Positions 35,546-44,010 of a stretch of 64,000 nucleotides of DNA are shown here, piece by piece; positions within the stretch are counted from its first letter, which is position 1, and every line of letters starts with the position of its first letter. A model generated the notes under the pieces. That model was not told the DNA's origin. It ran no database searches and saw only the letters and a list, made by a program, of their open reading frames with translations. The DNA comes from Selenomonas sputigena_A (GTDB taxonomy: Bacteria > Bacillota > Negativicutes > Selenomonadales > Selenomonadaceae), in the NCBI RefSeq assembly GCF_051603425.1, contig NZ_CP194411.1:2480001-2544000 (forward strand), read 5' to 3'. The position numbers and the translations under genes are program-made.

Positions 35546-35917
35546 TTAGCACTGCAAATCACTGAATTCTTGTTCCTTTTCGGTATACATATATATATTT
35601 TTTCCACAAAATATTATTTTATCACCAGAGTTCAACAATAAGATTATTTTTACAAACCCTTTTTTATATGGTTTTCCTTCAACAGAAAAAATATAACTCC
35701 CCATTCCCCATGGTTCATTGGCAGAAAGCTTAAAATACAACATTTCCTTAATGACCAAAACAGCTTTCTCTTCTTGCTTTCTTTGGGGAAGCTCTGCTGG
35801 CAGCGTTAAAGAAAAGTATATTTCTTTTTTTAGATACTGTATTTTTATATCATTCAGCAAAACATCATGAAGGTATAACTCATTTTTTTCTATGTTATTT
35901 GCATCAATATATTTCAT
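35546..35917 (-). CDS. Hypothetical 123-residue protein, possible immunity protein
   Basis: Not recognised. MKYIDANNIEKNELYLHDVLLNDIKIQYLKKEIYFSL... has the LHD+ +.+I pattern at the start and a beta-rich body (AVLVIKEMLYFKLS, GSYIFSVEGKPYKKGF, IIFCGKNIYMYTEKEQE). It is soluble and AT-rich. GAGGA nine bases upstream of ATG 35917 is its ribosome site. It follows by 18 bp the stop of a short toxin-tail remnant (35936), so it is the best candidate immunity gene for that lost toxin. Confidence 0.5.
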   Translation of the reverse strand: MKYIDANNIEKNELYLHDVLLNDIKIQYLKKEIYFSLTLPAELPQRKQEEKAVLVIKEMLYFKLSANEPWGMGSYIFSVEGKPYKKGFVKIILLLNSGDKIIFCGKNIYMYTEKEQEFSDLQC

Positions 35918-35935
35918 AATTCATTTTCCTCAACT

Positions 35936-36056
35936 TTAGAACCTATCTCCCGCATGCGAATGTGTCTCCCCATTCTCATAATAGCCCCCGAGGCCAATCC
36001 ACACCTGTGATCTGGCTCATGATCCGCCGAAAACGGGCGTGCAGGGCGTGCGGTTT
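35936..36056 (-). pseudogene. Deleted orphan module: pre-toxin block joined to a toxin tail
   Basis: On the minus strand GKPHALHARFRRIMSQITG lines up with GRKIAVHAIIGGIMSQITG of the conserved pre-toxin block (and the DNA CATGAGCCAGATCACAGGTG is identical to that in the 27.7-28.4 kb module). After it the frame changes and reads WIGLGGYYENGETHSHAGDRF before a stop at 35936-35938. This looks like the very end of a toxin whose middle is deleted. It marks the proximal edge of the array beside the MFS gene. Confidence 0.6.
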
Positions 36057-36165
36057 TCCATTTTTATGTTTTCTTCTTAAAGGGATAAATATACAAACAA
36101 ATGCATCCATGTTACAATAGGAAAACACACGCCTCATCAAACAAGGATGGGAAGGAGTCTTTCGC

Positions 36166-37362
36166 ATGTCGGGTACAAACAGCCGCCTGCCTGTATTCTT
36201 GCTCAGTGCAGGCCATTTCTTCAACGATTTTTACTGCAATTTCCTGCCCGTGCTCTTACCTGTCATCATGCCCAGGCTCGGGCTTTCCCTGACGATGAGC
36301 GGGCTTCTGGTCATGGTGCTTTCCATCACTTCCAATCTCCTGCAGCCTGTCTTCGGTTTCTTCATGGACAAGCACAACTTGAATCGTTTGCTTCTTCCCG
36401 TCATCCCCTTCGGCTCTTTTTGTATCTGCAGCATCGGCTATGTCGGGAGCGCTCCCGTACTCTTCTGCCTCATCGCACTGACGGGGCTTTCCATCTCGGC
36501 TTTCCATCCTCTCGGCTCCGCGCTTGTGACGCGCGTCTCACCGCCCGAAAAGCTCGGCAGCTCGATGTCATACTATATCGCCGGAGGCAATGTAGGCTTC
36601 GCCCTTGCCCCGCTGATTATCGTCGCCTTCATCGGCACATGGCCGATGGAGCAGCTGCCCTGGCTCATCACGCCGAGCCTCTTGCTCTCACTCCTCTTCT
36701 ATGCGAAAGGGCTCACAGGCTATTCCACCATACAAAAAGCAACTCCCGGACAATCGCCCCCGCTGCTTTCGGTTTTGCGCAGCCGTTCCGTGCTCGGGCT
36801 CAATCTTGCCATGGGGCTGCGCGGCTGGGCGCATTTTTCCGCCTCCGTCTTCCTGCCGCTCCTTCTCATCGAAAGCGGCTGCTCCCAGCTCGTTTCAGGG
36901 CTCATCCTCACCCTGTTCCTCGCAGGCTGCGCCGTCGGCGGTCTCGTCGGCGGCTATTTGGGCGATCGCTTCAGCCACAAGAAGATCATCGTCTATTCTC
37001 TTCTTCTCGGCATCTTTCCGACAGCATACTTCTACTGCCATCCGGGAGCGGCGCCACTTTCCCTCGCGGCGCTTTTTCTCGCCGGCGCCTGTCTTCTTGC
37101 ACCTCAGCCAAGCTCCATCGTCTGGGCGCAAAAGCTCATGCCGGATAACGCAGCCATGGCGTCGGGCATGATGATGGGCTTCTGCTTCGGCATCGGCAGC
37201 ATCGGCAACGTCCTGACAGCAACACTCGCCGAGCAGATCGGCCTCTCGTTAGCTATGCTTCTCACTGCACTCCCCGTCGCAGGTTCCGCTTTTGTCGCAG
37301 CATTAACGAAGTTTCCCGAACAGGCAGGAGCCGCATCGAAAATTTCATCTGAAGCAAATTAA
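36166..37362 (+). CDS. MFS exporter, fosmidomycin-resistance (Fsr) type
   Basis: A 398-residue protein with 12 predicted membrane helices. The N-terminus FLLSAGHFFNDFYCNFLPVLLPVI carries the Fsr signature GHFxNDFY. The first loop has FMDKHNLNRLLLP, and GLSISAFHPLGSALVTR follows in TM4 with the typical FHP. The second half repeats the loop as GGYLGDRFSHKKII. Fsr pumps export fosmidomycin and other small anions in E. coli; here the substrate is unknown. GGAAGGAG lies eight bases before ATG 36166, and TGTTACAAT at 36110-36118 is a possible extended -10. It is divergent from the toxin array. Confidence 0.87.
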   Translation: MSGTNSRLPVFLLSAGHFFNDFYCNFLPVLLPVIMPRLGLSLTMSGLLVMVLSITSNLLQPVFGFFMDKHNLNRLLLPVIPFGSFCICSIGYVGSAPVLFCLIALTGLSISAFHPLGSALVTRVSPPEKLGSSMSYYIAGGNVGFALAPLIIVAFIGTWPMEQLPWLITPSLLLSLLFYAKGLTGYSTIQKATPGQSPPLLSVLRSRSVLGLNLAMGLRGWAHFSASVFLPLLLIESGCSQLVSGLILTLFLAGCAVGGLVGGYLGDRFSHKKIIVYSLLLGIFPTAYFYCHPGAAPLSLAALFLAGACLLAPQPSSIVWAQKLMPDNAAMASGMMMGFCFGIGSIGNVLTATLAEQIGLSLAMLLTALPVAGSAFVAALTKFPEQAGAASKISSEAN

Positions 37363-37410
37363 AGAATCTGTGCACCGGGCTCTTTCGCCTCTATGCACAG
37401 ATTCTTTTTT
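37362..37410 (+). terminator. Intrinsic terminator of the Fsr-type gene
   Basis: AAGAATCTGTGCA (37362-37374) pairs perfectly with TGCACAGATTCTT (37394-37406), and T-run bases continue to 37410. The stem begins at the stop codon. Confidence 0.88.
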
Positions 37411-37449
37411 GCTGCGGCAGCGCATCTCTGCTGTCCCCGCAATCTATGG

Positions 37450-38541
37450 TTACGCTTCGCCGCTGAACCGCTTCACCTGACCGGCGATCAGTTCCTCGTC
37501 CTCGAAATAGTTGATCTTCATCGCCGCCTTCATCGCCTGCAAGGTCTCAGCAGCCTTTGCGCGCGCTTTTTCACTGCCTTCCGCGAGCACGCGATAAACG
37601 GCGCGGACATCTTTTTCAAGCGTCTTACGGCGTGCGCGGATCGGCGCAAGCTCGTCTTCCAAAACAGCGATGAGGAACTTCTTCACCTTGACATCGCCCA
37701 GGCCCCCGCGGCTGTAATGCTCCTTCAATGCAGCGAGGTTTTCGTAATCGGGCAAAAACCTGTCGAAATGCTCGGGACGTGCAAATACGTCGAGATAGGT
37801 AAACACCGTATTGCCCTCGATCTTTCCGGGATCTTCGACGCGGATATGGTCCGGGTCGGTATACATCGACATGACCTTCTTTTTTACCTCTTCCGCCGGG
37901 TCGGATATATAAATGCCGTTGCCGAGGGATTTCGACATTTTTGCCTTGCCGTCCGTGCCCGGCAGGCGCATCGCCGCTTTCTGCGAGGACAGCAGGCTCT
38001 TAGGCTCAACGAGCGTCTCGCCGTATACTTCGTTAAACTTGCGCACGATTTCACGCGTCTGCTCGAGCATCGGCTCCTGATCCTCTCCTACCGGCACCGT
38101 CGTCGCCTGGAACGCCGTGATATCCGCCGCCTGGCTTACGGGATAGGTGAAGAAGCCAACGGGAATGCTCGTCTCAAAGTTGCGCATCTGGATCTCCGCC
38201 TTGACGGTCGGATTGCGCTGCAGCCGTGATACCGTCACGAGGTTCATGTAGTAGGCCGTCATCTCGAAGAGCTGCGGCACCTCGGACTGCACGAACATCA
38301 CGGTCTTGGCGGGATCCAAGCCGCAGGACATGTAATCGAGCGCTACCTCGATGATATTCTGACGTATCTTCTCGGGATTGTCCATATTGTCGGTCAATGC
38401 CTGCGCATCGGCAATCATGATGTAGATTTCATCATACTCTCCCGAGTTTTGCAGCTCGACGCGTCGTTTGAGCGAGCCGACATAATGCCCGAGGTGCAGC
38501 CGTCCCGTCGGACGATCCCCCGTCAAAATAATCTTTTTCAT
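37450..38541 (-). CDS. trpS: Tryptophanyl-tRNA synthetase
   Basis: A 363-residue class I synthetase. The HIGH-equivalent PTGRLHLGHYVGSL is at residue ~11, the tryptophan pocket PVSQAADITAFQATTVPVGEDQ near 150, and the KMSKS loop is present exactly as KMSKS near 202. The protein charges tRNA-Trp. A weak SD (GAGGATTTTGGC) precedes the ATG. I looked for a T-box leader in the 72 bp upstream and saw none. Confidence 0.97.
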   Translation of the reverse strand: MKKIILTGDRPTGRLHLGHYVGSLKRRVELQNSGEYDEIYIMIADAQALTDNMDNPEKIRQNIIEVALDYMSCGLDPAKTVMFVQSEVPQLFEMTAYYMNLVTVSRLQRNPTVKAEIQMRNFETSIPVGFFTYPVSQAADITAFQATTVPVGEDQEPMLEQTREIVRKFNEVYGETLVEPKSLLSSQKAAMRLPGTDGKAKMSKSLGNGIYISDPAEEVKKKVMSMYTDPDHIRVEDPGKIEGNTVFTYLDVFARPEHFDRFLPDYENLAALKEHYSRGGLGDVKVKKFLIAVLEDELAPIRARRKTLEKDVRAVYRVLAEGSEKARAKAAETLQAMKAAMKINYFEDEELIAGQVKRFSGEA

Positions 38542-38613
38542 GCCAAAATCCTCATTTCCTCAAAATTCATTATCTGCCTGTTCCCAGCCCGAGGCGGCAT
38601 ACAAGCAGAAAGC

Positions 38614-40191
38614 TCACTGCCCGCCGCTCTGCCGAAAATTCGCGCCTGCCGCAGCGGCACGGCCAATATCGTCCAGCGTCGCTCCGTCGTTTTTTCCGCT
38701 GGAAAGCACTGCATTCTGCATATCAACTTGTCCCCAGCCCTCATGCCATTGCCGCGCTTTTTTAATGAAAGAGACAAGCACCTGCTCCGACAAGCGCGGC
38801 GCTTTCTCATCCTGCCATTCCACAGGGACGTCAAGCAGGCGTCTGTAATAAGCCGCCTCACGCCCCAGTTGGTTTTTGCGCCTGGCCTCGAACATGGAAA
38901 GCGCCGCCTCCCCGGCTTCAGCGTAGGAAGCGAGGAGATGAAGCTGCGGCAAGCATTCCTCCTTCACTTCCGGAGGCAATCTTTCCTCAAGGTGTTTCGC
39001 AGCACGTTCCAAGCGCTTAAATTCCCTGGCAAGCACTTTCTCTTCCGCCTTCGTATCGGCTCCTGTGGCCAGCTTTTCCCAGAAATTCTCCATCTCTTTT
39101 TGCAGCAAAGGCGCGTCGGGACTTCCTATATGTGCCCAGTCCTTGTCCATGCGCCGTGAATGAAGCGCAAAAAGCTCCATATCCGAAGCGAGGCCGCCGT
39201 ATTGCTCGCGAATGGCATCGCGCCACGCTTCTTCCGCATCGTAAGCCAGCGGATCTTTCAGCCAAGCCGCCCCCGTCGCCAAAGCGATGCGCGAGAGCCG
39301 CGGCTTTTCCATCGGATTGAGCAAAAATACGGGGACACGCTCCGCCACAGCGCTGTCCAAACCCTGTACAGGGCCAAGCGCGAGCTTTCCCGGCAGATAA
39401 TCTGTCACGGGGTAATTCCACCAAAGCCCCACCGAACGATGGTAAAGGCGCTCCGCCTTCGCCAGATCCTCTGCGCTCACGCCTTCAGGCACGACCTCGG
39501 AGCCTGTAAAAAGCACGACGATATCCGAATCGAGTTCCGCTGCCATATCCCGCGTATAGGCCTTTGGCGCATCTCCCTGCACCATATCGCGCAGAAAATA
39601 TTCCGTCGGTACAGCCAGAAGCGGCTGATCTGCCAAGCCGCGCGTCAAAAGCTCCCGGTTCAAACGATTGAGGAGGCGCGCCTGCGCCTTGCCATCCTTT
39701 TTCTCGATATCATCAAAGAATACGGCAAAGCGATGGATGCCAAGATTATGCACCGACTCCAACTTCCTGAGCAAAGCGCGATAGTCCGCCTCGCCTGCCC
39801 AACGGGAAAAGCGGGCGTCAAGCCCCGGTGAAACGGCAAAGACAAGCTGCACCCCCGCTGCATCCGCCTCCTTTGCCAAACGCTTCAGTGCCAGCAGCTC
39901 TTCCGGCGGATAAGGCTCACGCCATTTCTCGCGGTGATACGGATCATCCTTGGGCGCATAGACATAGAGGTTCATGCCTTTCTCGCCCAAAAAATGAAAC
40001 ATGGAACACCGTTCCTCCTCCGTCCACGGCCTGCCGTAGAACCCCTCGACGATTCCGCTTTCCGCAATGCGCTTGCCTTCCCCGGCTTTTTGCGCCTGTG
40101 CCCTTCCCTGCGCCAAGATCTCCCCTGCGTCCGAAAAAGCAGCGGCGCCCAGAAGAAGCGCCGCCAAAAGCATCACAACCAGCCGCCTCAT
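38614..40191 (-). CDS. Secreted GH84 beta-N-acetylglucosaminidase (NagJ/O-GlcNAcase-like)
   Basis: A protein of 525 residues. The signal peptide MRRLVVMLLAALLLGAAAFS is followed by GIVEGFYGRPWTEEER near residue 47, the entry strand of the GH84 barrel. The catalytic Asp pair in FFDDIEKKD lies near 158 and PTEYFLRD near 197. The last ~170 residues are helical and charged. GH84 enzymes remove terminal beta-GlcNAc from glycoproteins, hyaluronan fragments or mucin glycans by substrate-assisted catalysis. Its ATG overlaps the pyrG TGA as ATGA, so a periplasmic/secreted glycosidase is translated off the CTP synthase message, which is unusual. Confidence 0.88.
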   Translation of the reverse strand: MRRLVVMLLAALLLGAAAFSDAGEILAQGRAQAQKAGEGKRIAESGIVEGFYGRPWTEEERCSMFHFLGEKGMNLYVYAPKDDPYHREKWREPYPPEELLALKRLAKEADAAGVQLVFAVSPGLDARFSRWAGEADYRALLRKLESVHNLGIHRFAVFFDDIEKKDGKAQARLLNRLNRELLTRGLADQPLLAVPTEYFLRDMVQGDAPKAYTRDMAAELDSDIVVLFTGSEVVPEGVSAEDLAKAERLYHRSVGLWWNYPVTDYLPGKLALGPVQGLDSAVAERVPVFLLNPMEKPRLSRIALATGAAWLKDPLAYDAEEAWRDAIREQYGGLASDMELFALHSRRMDKDWAHIGSPDAPLLQKEMENFWEKLATGADTKAEEKVLAREFKRLERAAKHLEERLPPEVKEECLPQLHLLASYAEAGEAALSMFEARRKNQLGREAAYYRRLLDVPVEWQDEKAPRLSEQVLVSFIKKARQWHEGWGQVDMQNAVLSSGKNDGATLDDIGRAAAAGANFRQSGGQ

Positions 40192-41792
40192 TTGACGTCG
40201 AGCGCAGCTTTCACAAAATCGCGGAAAAGGGGATGAGGATAGTTCGGACGCGACTTGAGCTCAGGATGGAACTGCGAGGCAACGAACCATGGATGATCCT
40301 TGACCTCGACGATCTCAACGAGACTGTCGTCCGGCAGAGTGCCGGCCACTCTCAGGCCTGCGCGTTCAAGCTCGGCACGGAAATCGTTGTTGAACTCATA
40401 CCGATGACGATGGCGCTCGCTGATTTCCTCCGTCCCATAGGCAACCAGGCTGTTCGTCCCTTCCCGGAGCTTGCACGGATATGCGCCGAGCCGCATCGTA
40501 CCGCCCTTGTCCTCGACATCCTTCTGCGAAAGCATGAGGTCGATGACAGGGTGCTTCGTCTCATGGTTGAATTCTGTGGAATGGGCGTCCGTCATGCCGC
40601 AGACATGGCGCGCAAATTCGATGACGGCACACTGCATGCCGAGGCAAAGGCCGAGGTACGGAATGGCGTTTTCCCGCGCATACTGTACGGCGCGAATCTT
40701 GCCCTCAACCCCGCGGTCGCCGAAGCCGCCGGGCACAAGAATGCCCTTCGCACCGGTAAAGATTTCGCCAAGATCTGCATCCGGCGATTCAAGCGCCTCC
40801 GAATTCACCCAAGCGATTTTGACCTCCGTATCGTTCGCGATACCCGCATGATGCAGTGCCTCTGTAACGGACATATAGGCGTCCGGCAGTTCCACATACT
40901 TGCCGACGACGGCAATCTTGACCTTCTTCGCAGGATGTTTGATCTTAAAGACCATTTTTTCCCACTCTTCCATATTGGCCGGGCTGTAGTCCATGTGGAG
41001 CTTTTCGAGCACGATCTTGTCGAGGCCTTCCTTCGCCATCATCAAAGGCACTTCATAAATTGTCGAAGCCGTGAGGTTCTCAATGACGGCGCTCTTGTCC
41101 ACATCGCAGAAGAGTGCAAGCTTTTCCTTCATTTCGCTTGAAATCGCTTTTTCCGCGCGGCAAACGAGGATATCAGGCTGGATGCCGATTCCGCGCAGCT
41201 CCTTCACGCTATGCTGCGTCGGCTTCGTCTTGAGCTCGCCCGCAGCCGAAATATAGGGTACGAGCGTCACATGGATATAAAGCGCATCGTAACGTCCGAC
41301 ATCCTTCTTCACCTGGCGGATGGCTTCCAGAAACGGCAAGCTCTCAATATCGCCGACCGTGCCGCCGATCTCCGTGATGACCACATCCGCCCCGTCAGCA
41401 GCCGCTACGTCATAAACACGCTGTTTGATCTCGTTCGTGATATGCGGAATGACTTGCACCGTCTTGCCAAGATAGTCGCCGCGCCGTTCTTTCGTCAGCA
41501 CTGTATCGTAAACCTTGCCTGCCGTGATATTGGAATTTTTCGTAAGGCTGATATCAATAAACCTCTCGTAGTGACCGAGATCGAGATCCGTCTCCGCACC
41601 ATCGTCCGTGACGAAAACCTCGCCGTGCTGGTACGGGCTCATCGTACCGGGATCGATATTGATATAGGGATCGAACTTCTGGATCGTCACCTTGATGCCG
41701 CGGTTTTTCAAAAGCCGTCCCAAAGAAGCTGCCGTGATGCCCTTGCCAAGGGACGAAACGACGCCGCCCGTAACGAAAATATATTTTGCCAT
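40188..41792 (-). CDS. pyrG: CTP synthase
   Basis: A 534-residue enzyme: KYIFVTGGVVSSLGKGITAASLG opens the synthetase domain (P-loop at residues 10-20), with EIGGTVGDIESLPFLEA near 143. The C-terminal class I glutamine amidotransferase has GLCLGMQ (catalytic Cys near 380) and SQFHPE (catalytic His/Glu). It aminates UTP to CTP. AGGAGGCAAAAATG gives a strong ribosome site. rpoE(delta) and argS lie upstream in the classic Firmicute order; no PyrG attenuator (G-run leader) is obvious in the 42 bp before the ATG. Confidence 0.97.
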   Translation of the reverse strand: MAKYIFVTGGVVSSLGKGITAASLGRLLKNRGIKVTIQKFDPYINIDPGTMSPYQHGEVFVTDDGAETDLDLGHYERFIDISLTKNSNITAGKVYDTVLTKERRGDYLGKTVQVIPHITNEIKQRVYDVAAADGADVVITEIGGTVGDIESLPFLEAIRQVKKDVGRYDALYIHVTLVPYISAAGELKTKPTQHSVKELRGIGIQPDILVCRAEKAISSEMKEKLALFCDVDKSAVIENLTASTIYEVPLMMAKEGLDKIVLEKLHMDYSPANMEEWEKMVFKIKHPAKKVKIAVVGKYVELPDAYMSVTEALHHAGIANDTEVKIAWVNSEALESPDADLGEIFTGAKGILVPGGFGDRGVEGKIRAVQYARENAIPYLGLCLGMQCAVIEFARHVCGMTDAHSTEFNHETKHPVIDLMLSQKDVEDKGGTMRLGAYPCKLREGTNSLVAYGTEEISERHRHRYEFNNDFRAELERAGLRVAGTLPDDSLVEIVEVKDHPWFVASQFHPELKSRPNYPHPLFRDFVKAALDVK

Positions 41793-41834
41793 TTTTGCCT
41801 CCTGCTCTTTTCCGGCTGATCTGCGACGCTCGGC

Positions 41835-42203
41835 TTACTCTTCCTGAATGCCTTCGAGAAGCTTCTCACGGCGACGGGAAGTCTTTGAGCCTGAAGAAGC
41901 AGAAGAACGCGAGGCATGGGAACGCTTTGTCTCGGGCGGCTTCCACTCCGCCAGTCCCCATTTTCCATCGCCCTCATAGTGGAAACGACTGTCCATATTG
42001 ATCAAGGTGTAGACTTCCGCAATGGCATGGGAAAGCGACTGCACAGGCTTGCGTTTCTTATTGATGACCTCGATGACGAGATCCTTGTAGTACATCGCTT
42101 GGCCCGATTCGCCCAAGATGGCGTATGCCACATCCGTTTCCGAGCGCTTCGAGTAATCCATATTTTCCAAAACAATAACCTCCCGTTGCTGATCCTTTGA
42201 CAT
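41835..42203 (-). CDS. rpoE: RNA polymerase delta subunit
   Basis: A 122-residue protein: residues ~10-90 form a HARE-HTH winged helix (SETDVAYAILGESGQAMYYKDLVIEVI and YTLINMDSRFHYEGDGKWGLAEW). The tail is Ser/Arg/Lys-rich (SHASRSSASSGSKTSRRREK) and short, not the long Asp/Glu run of Bacillus delta. Delta promotes recycling of RNA polymerase and sensitivity to the initiating NTP. The start is ATG 42203 with GGGAGGAG just upstream. Its place between argS and pyrG supports the call. Confidence 0.88.
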   Translation of the reverse strand: MSKDQQREVIVLENMDYSKRSETDVAYAILGESGQAMYYKDLVIEVINKKRKPVQSLSHAIAEVYTLINMDSRFHYEGDGKWGLAEWKPPETKRSHASRSSASSGSKTSRRREKLLEGIQEE

Positions 42204-42270
42204 AACTCCTCCCGTCATGCCGCAGGAAACCGACGGCTTCCCGCTTTCAGGAGACGCCGCCGCCCATGGC

Positions 42271-43926
42271 TCACATCTTCTCAGGCGCTGAAATCCCAAG
42301 AATCCCCAACGCATGACGAATGACATTTCCCGTCACCGCGACAAGCGCCAGACGCGCCCCGGACAAAGCAGGCTCTACGCCCACGATGCGGCACTGGTTG
42401 TAAAAACTGTGAAAAAGCCCGGCAATATCGTAGACAAAACGCGCGATACTATGCGGCGCACGATTTTTTGCAGCACGCTCGATTTCTTCCGGATACTCCT
42501 CGATCTTCTTGATGAGGGCTGTCTCCGTCGCTTCTGTGAGAAGAGAAAAATCCGGCTCGTCCCCCGCCGCAAGGCCTGCCTCTTCCGCTTGACGGAAGAT
42601 GCTCGATATTCGCGCATGCGCATACTGAATATAATAGACCGGATTCTCATTGGAATGTGACTTCGCCAGATCCAGGTCGAAATCAAGCTGGCTGTCCAAG
42701 GAGCGCATGAGGAAGAAGTATCGCGCCGCATCCGTGCCGACCTCTTCGATAAGCTCCTCCAAAGTCACGCTCTCGCCCGTGCGCTTCGACATCTTCACTA
42801 GCTCACCGCCGCGATAGAGACTGACCATTTGCAGCAGAAGCACCTCGAGATCATCCGGCGCATAGCCAAGCGCCTCCAGCGAAGCCTTGACACGACAGAC
42901 ATAGCCGTGATGGTCCGCGCCCCAGATATTGATGAGCCGCCCGAAGCCGCGCTCGAACTTATTGCGGTGGTAAGCAATATCGGCGGCCAGATATGTCGGC
43001 ACGCCATTGTCTCGTATCACAACGCGATCCTTGTCGTCGCCATAGTCCGTCGAGCGCAGCCAAAGCGCGCCGTCCTTCTCGTAGAGAGCTCCCTTTTCCT
43101 TGAGCTCATCACAGGCCGCGAGCACGGCCTCTGGGTGCAGCGTGCGCTCACTAAACCATTCATCGAAGGTCACATTGAAAGCCTCGAGATCTTCGCGCAA
43201 ATGCCCGAGCTTTTCTTTCAGGGCTATTTCTTTGAAAGCCGCCAGCCTTTCCGCTTCATTCATCGAAAGGTATCTGTCCCCATCCTCTTCGATGATGCGT
43301 TTCGCCGTGTCCACGATATCCGCGCCATGATAGCCGTCCTCGGGAAAAACCGAATCCTTTCCCAGCAGTTCCAAATAACGCGCATTGACCGAAGCGGCAA
43401 GATTATCGATCTGATGCCCCGCATCGTTGATATAATACTCGCTGCGAACGGGATAACCCGCTGCACGCAGCAGATTGACCAGGGCGCTTCCCGTCGCCGC
43501 CCCGCGTCCATGTCCGACATGCAGGAGCCCCGTAGGATTCGCGCTCACGTACTCCACCATGATGCGCGGCACATCCTTGGGCGGCAGGTTGCCGTAGTCC
43601 GCACCCTGCCTGTAAATCGCCCGGAGCATATCGTGAAGCACATTCTCCCTGAGATAGAAGTTAATGAAGCCGGGGCCTGCGATCTCCGCACGTTCCAGCC
43701 ACTCGCCGCGAATCCGTGCCGTAAGCTCCTCGGCAATCTTGCGCGGATTCATGCGAAAGACGCGCGCCGACTGCATCGCGAAATTCGTCGCAAAGTCACC
43801 AAACTTTTTCTCCGGCGGCACTTCCAGCAGAATATCGGCAAATTCTCCTGCCGGAAACACGCCGTCGGCAGCCGCTTCCTCCGCCGCCGTACGAATGGCC
43901 TGTGCCAGTTGTTCCTTGATGTCCAA
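42271..43926 (-). CDS. argS: Arginyl-tRNA synthetase
   Basis: A 551-residue class I synthetase starting at TTG 43926 (MDIKEQLAQAIRTAA), with AGGAGG six bases upstream; the frame is open a further 12 codons but without SD. The Add-1 domain covers residues 1-~110. The HIGH motif is HVGH in SANPTGLLHVGHGRGAATGSAL, KMSKS is KMSKR in LVKMSKRTGES, and the C-terminal anticodon-binding helical domain includes VYDIAGLFHSFYNQCRI. It attaches arginine to its tRNA. Confidence 0.96.
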   Translation of the reverse strand: MDIKEQLAQAIRTAAEEAAADGVFPAGEFADILLEVPPEKKFGDFATNFAMQSARVFRMNPRKIAEELTARIRGEWLERAEIAGPGFINFYLRENVLHDMLRAIYRQGADYGNLPPKDVPRIMVEYVSANPTGLLHVGHGRGAATGSALVNLLRAAGYPVRSEYYINDAGHQIDNLAASVNARYLELLGKDSVFPEDGYHGADIVDTAKRIIEEDGDRYLSMNEAERLAAFKEIALKEKLGHLREDLEAFNVTFDEWFSERTLHPEAVLAACDELKEKGALYEKDGALWLRSTDYGDDKDRVVIRDNGVPTYLAADIAYHRNKFERGFGRLINIWGADHHGYVCRVKASLEALGYAPDDLEVLLLQMVSLYRGGELVKMSKRTGESVTLEELIEEVGTDAARYFFLMRSLDSQLDFDLDLAKSHSNENPVYYIQYAHARISSIFRQAEEAGLAAGDEPDFSLLTEATETALIKKIEEYPEEIERAAKNRAPHSIARFVYDIAGLFHSFYNQCRIVGVEPALSGARLALVAVTGNVIRHALGILGISAPEKM

Positions 43927-44010
43927 AAAAATCCTCCTAATCTCTTCGCCCGTCCGTATCACGGAAAACAGCGGCGACCCATTCCAGCTTTCCTCAGCAC
44001 GACGCCCAAT

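Noticed and set aside
26757..36056. Possible prophage or integrative element
   Set aside because: No integrase, phage structural gene, tRNA attachment site or direct-repeat boundary is seen; the content is toxin modules and immunity-like genes only.
38542..38613. T-box leader upstream of trpS (and of argS)
   Set aside because: No AGGGTGG-type T-box core or specifier hairpin is visible in the short upstream regions.
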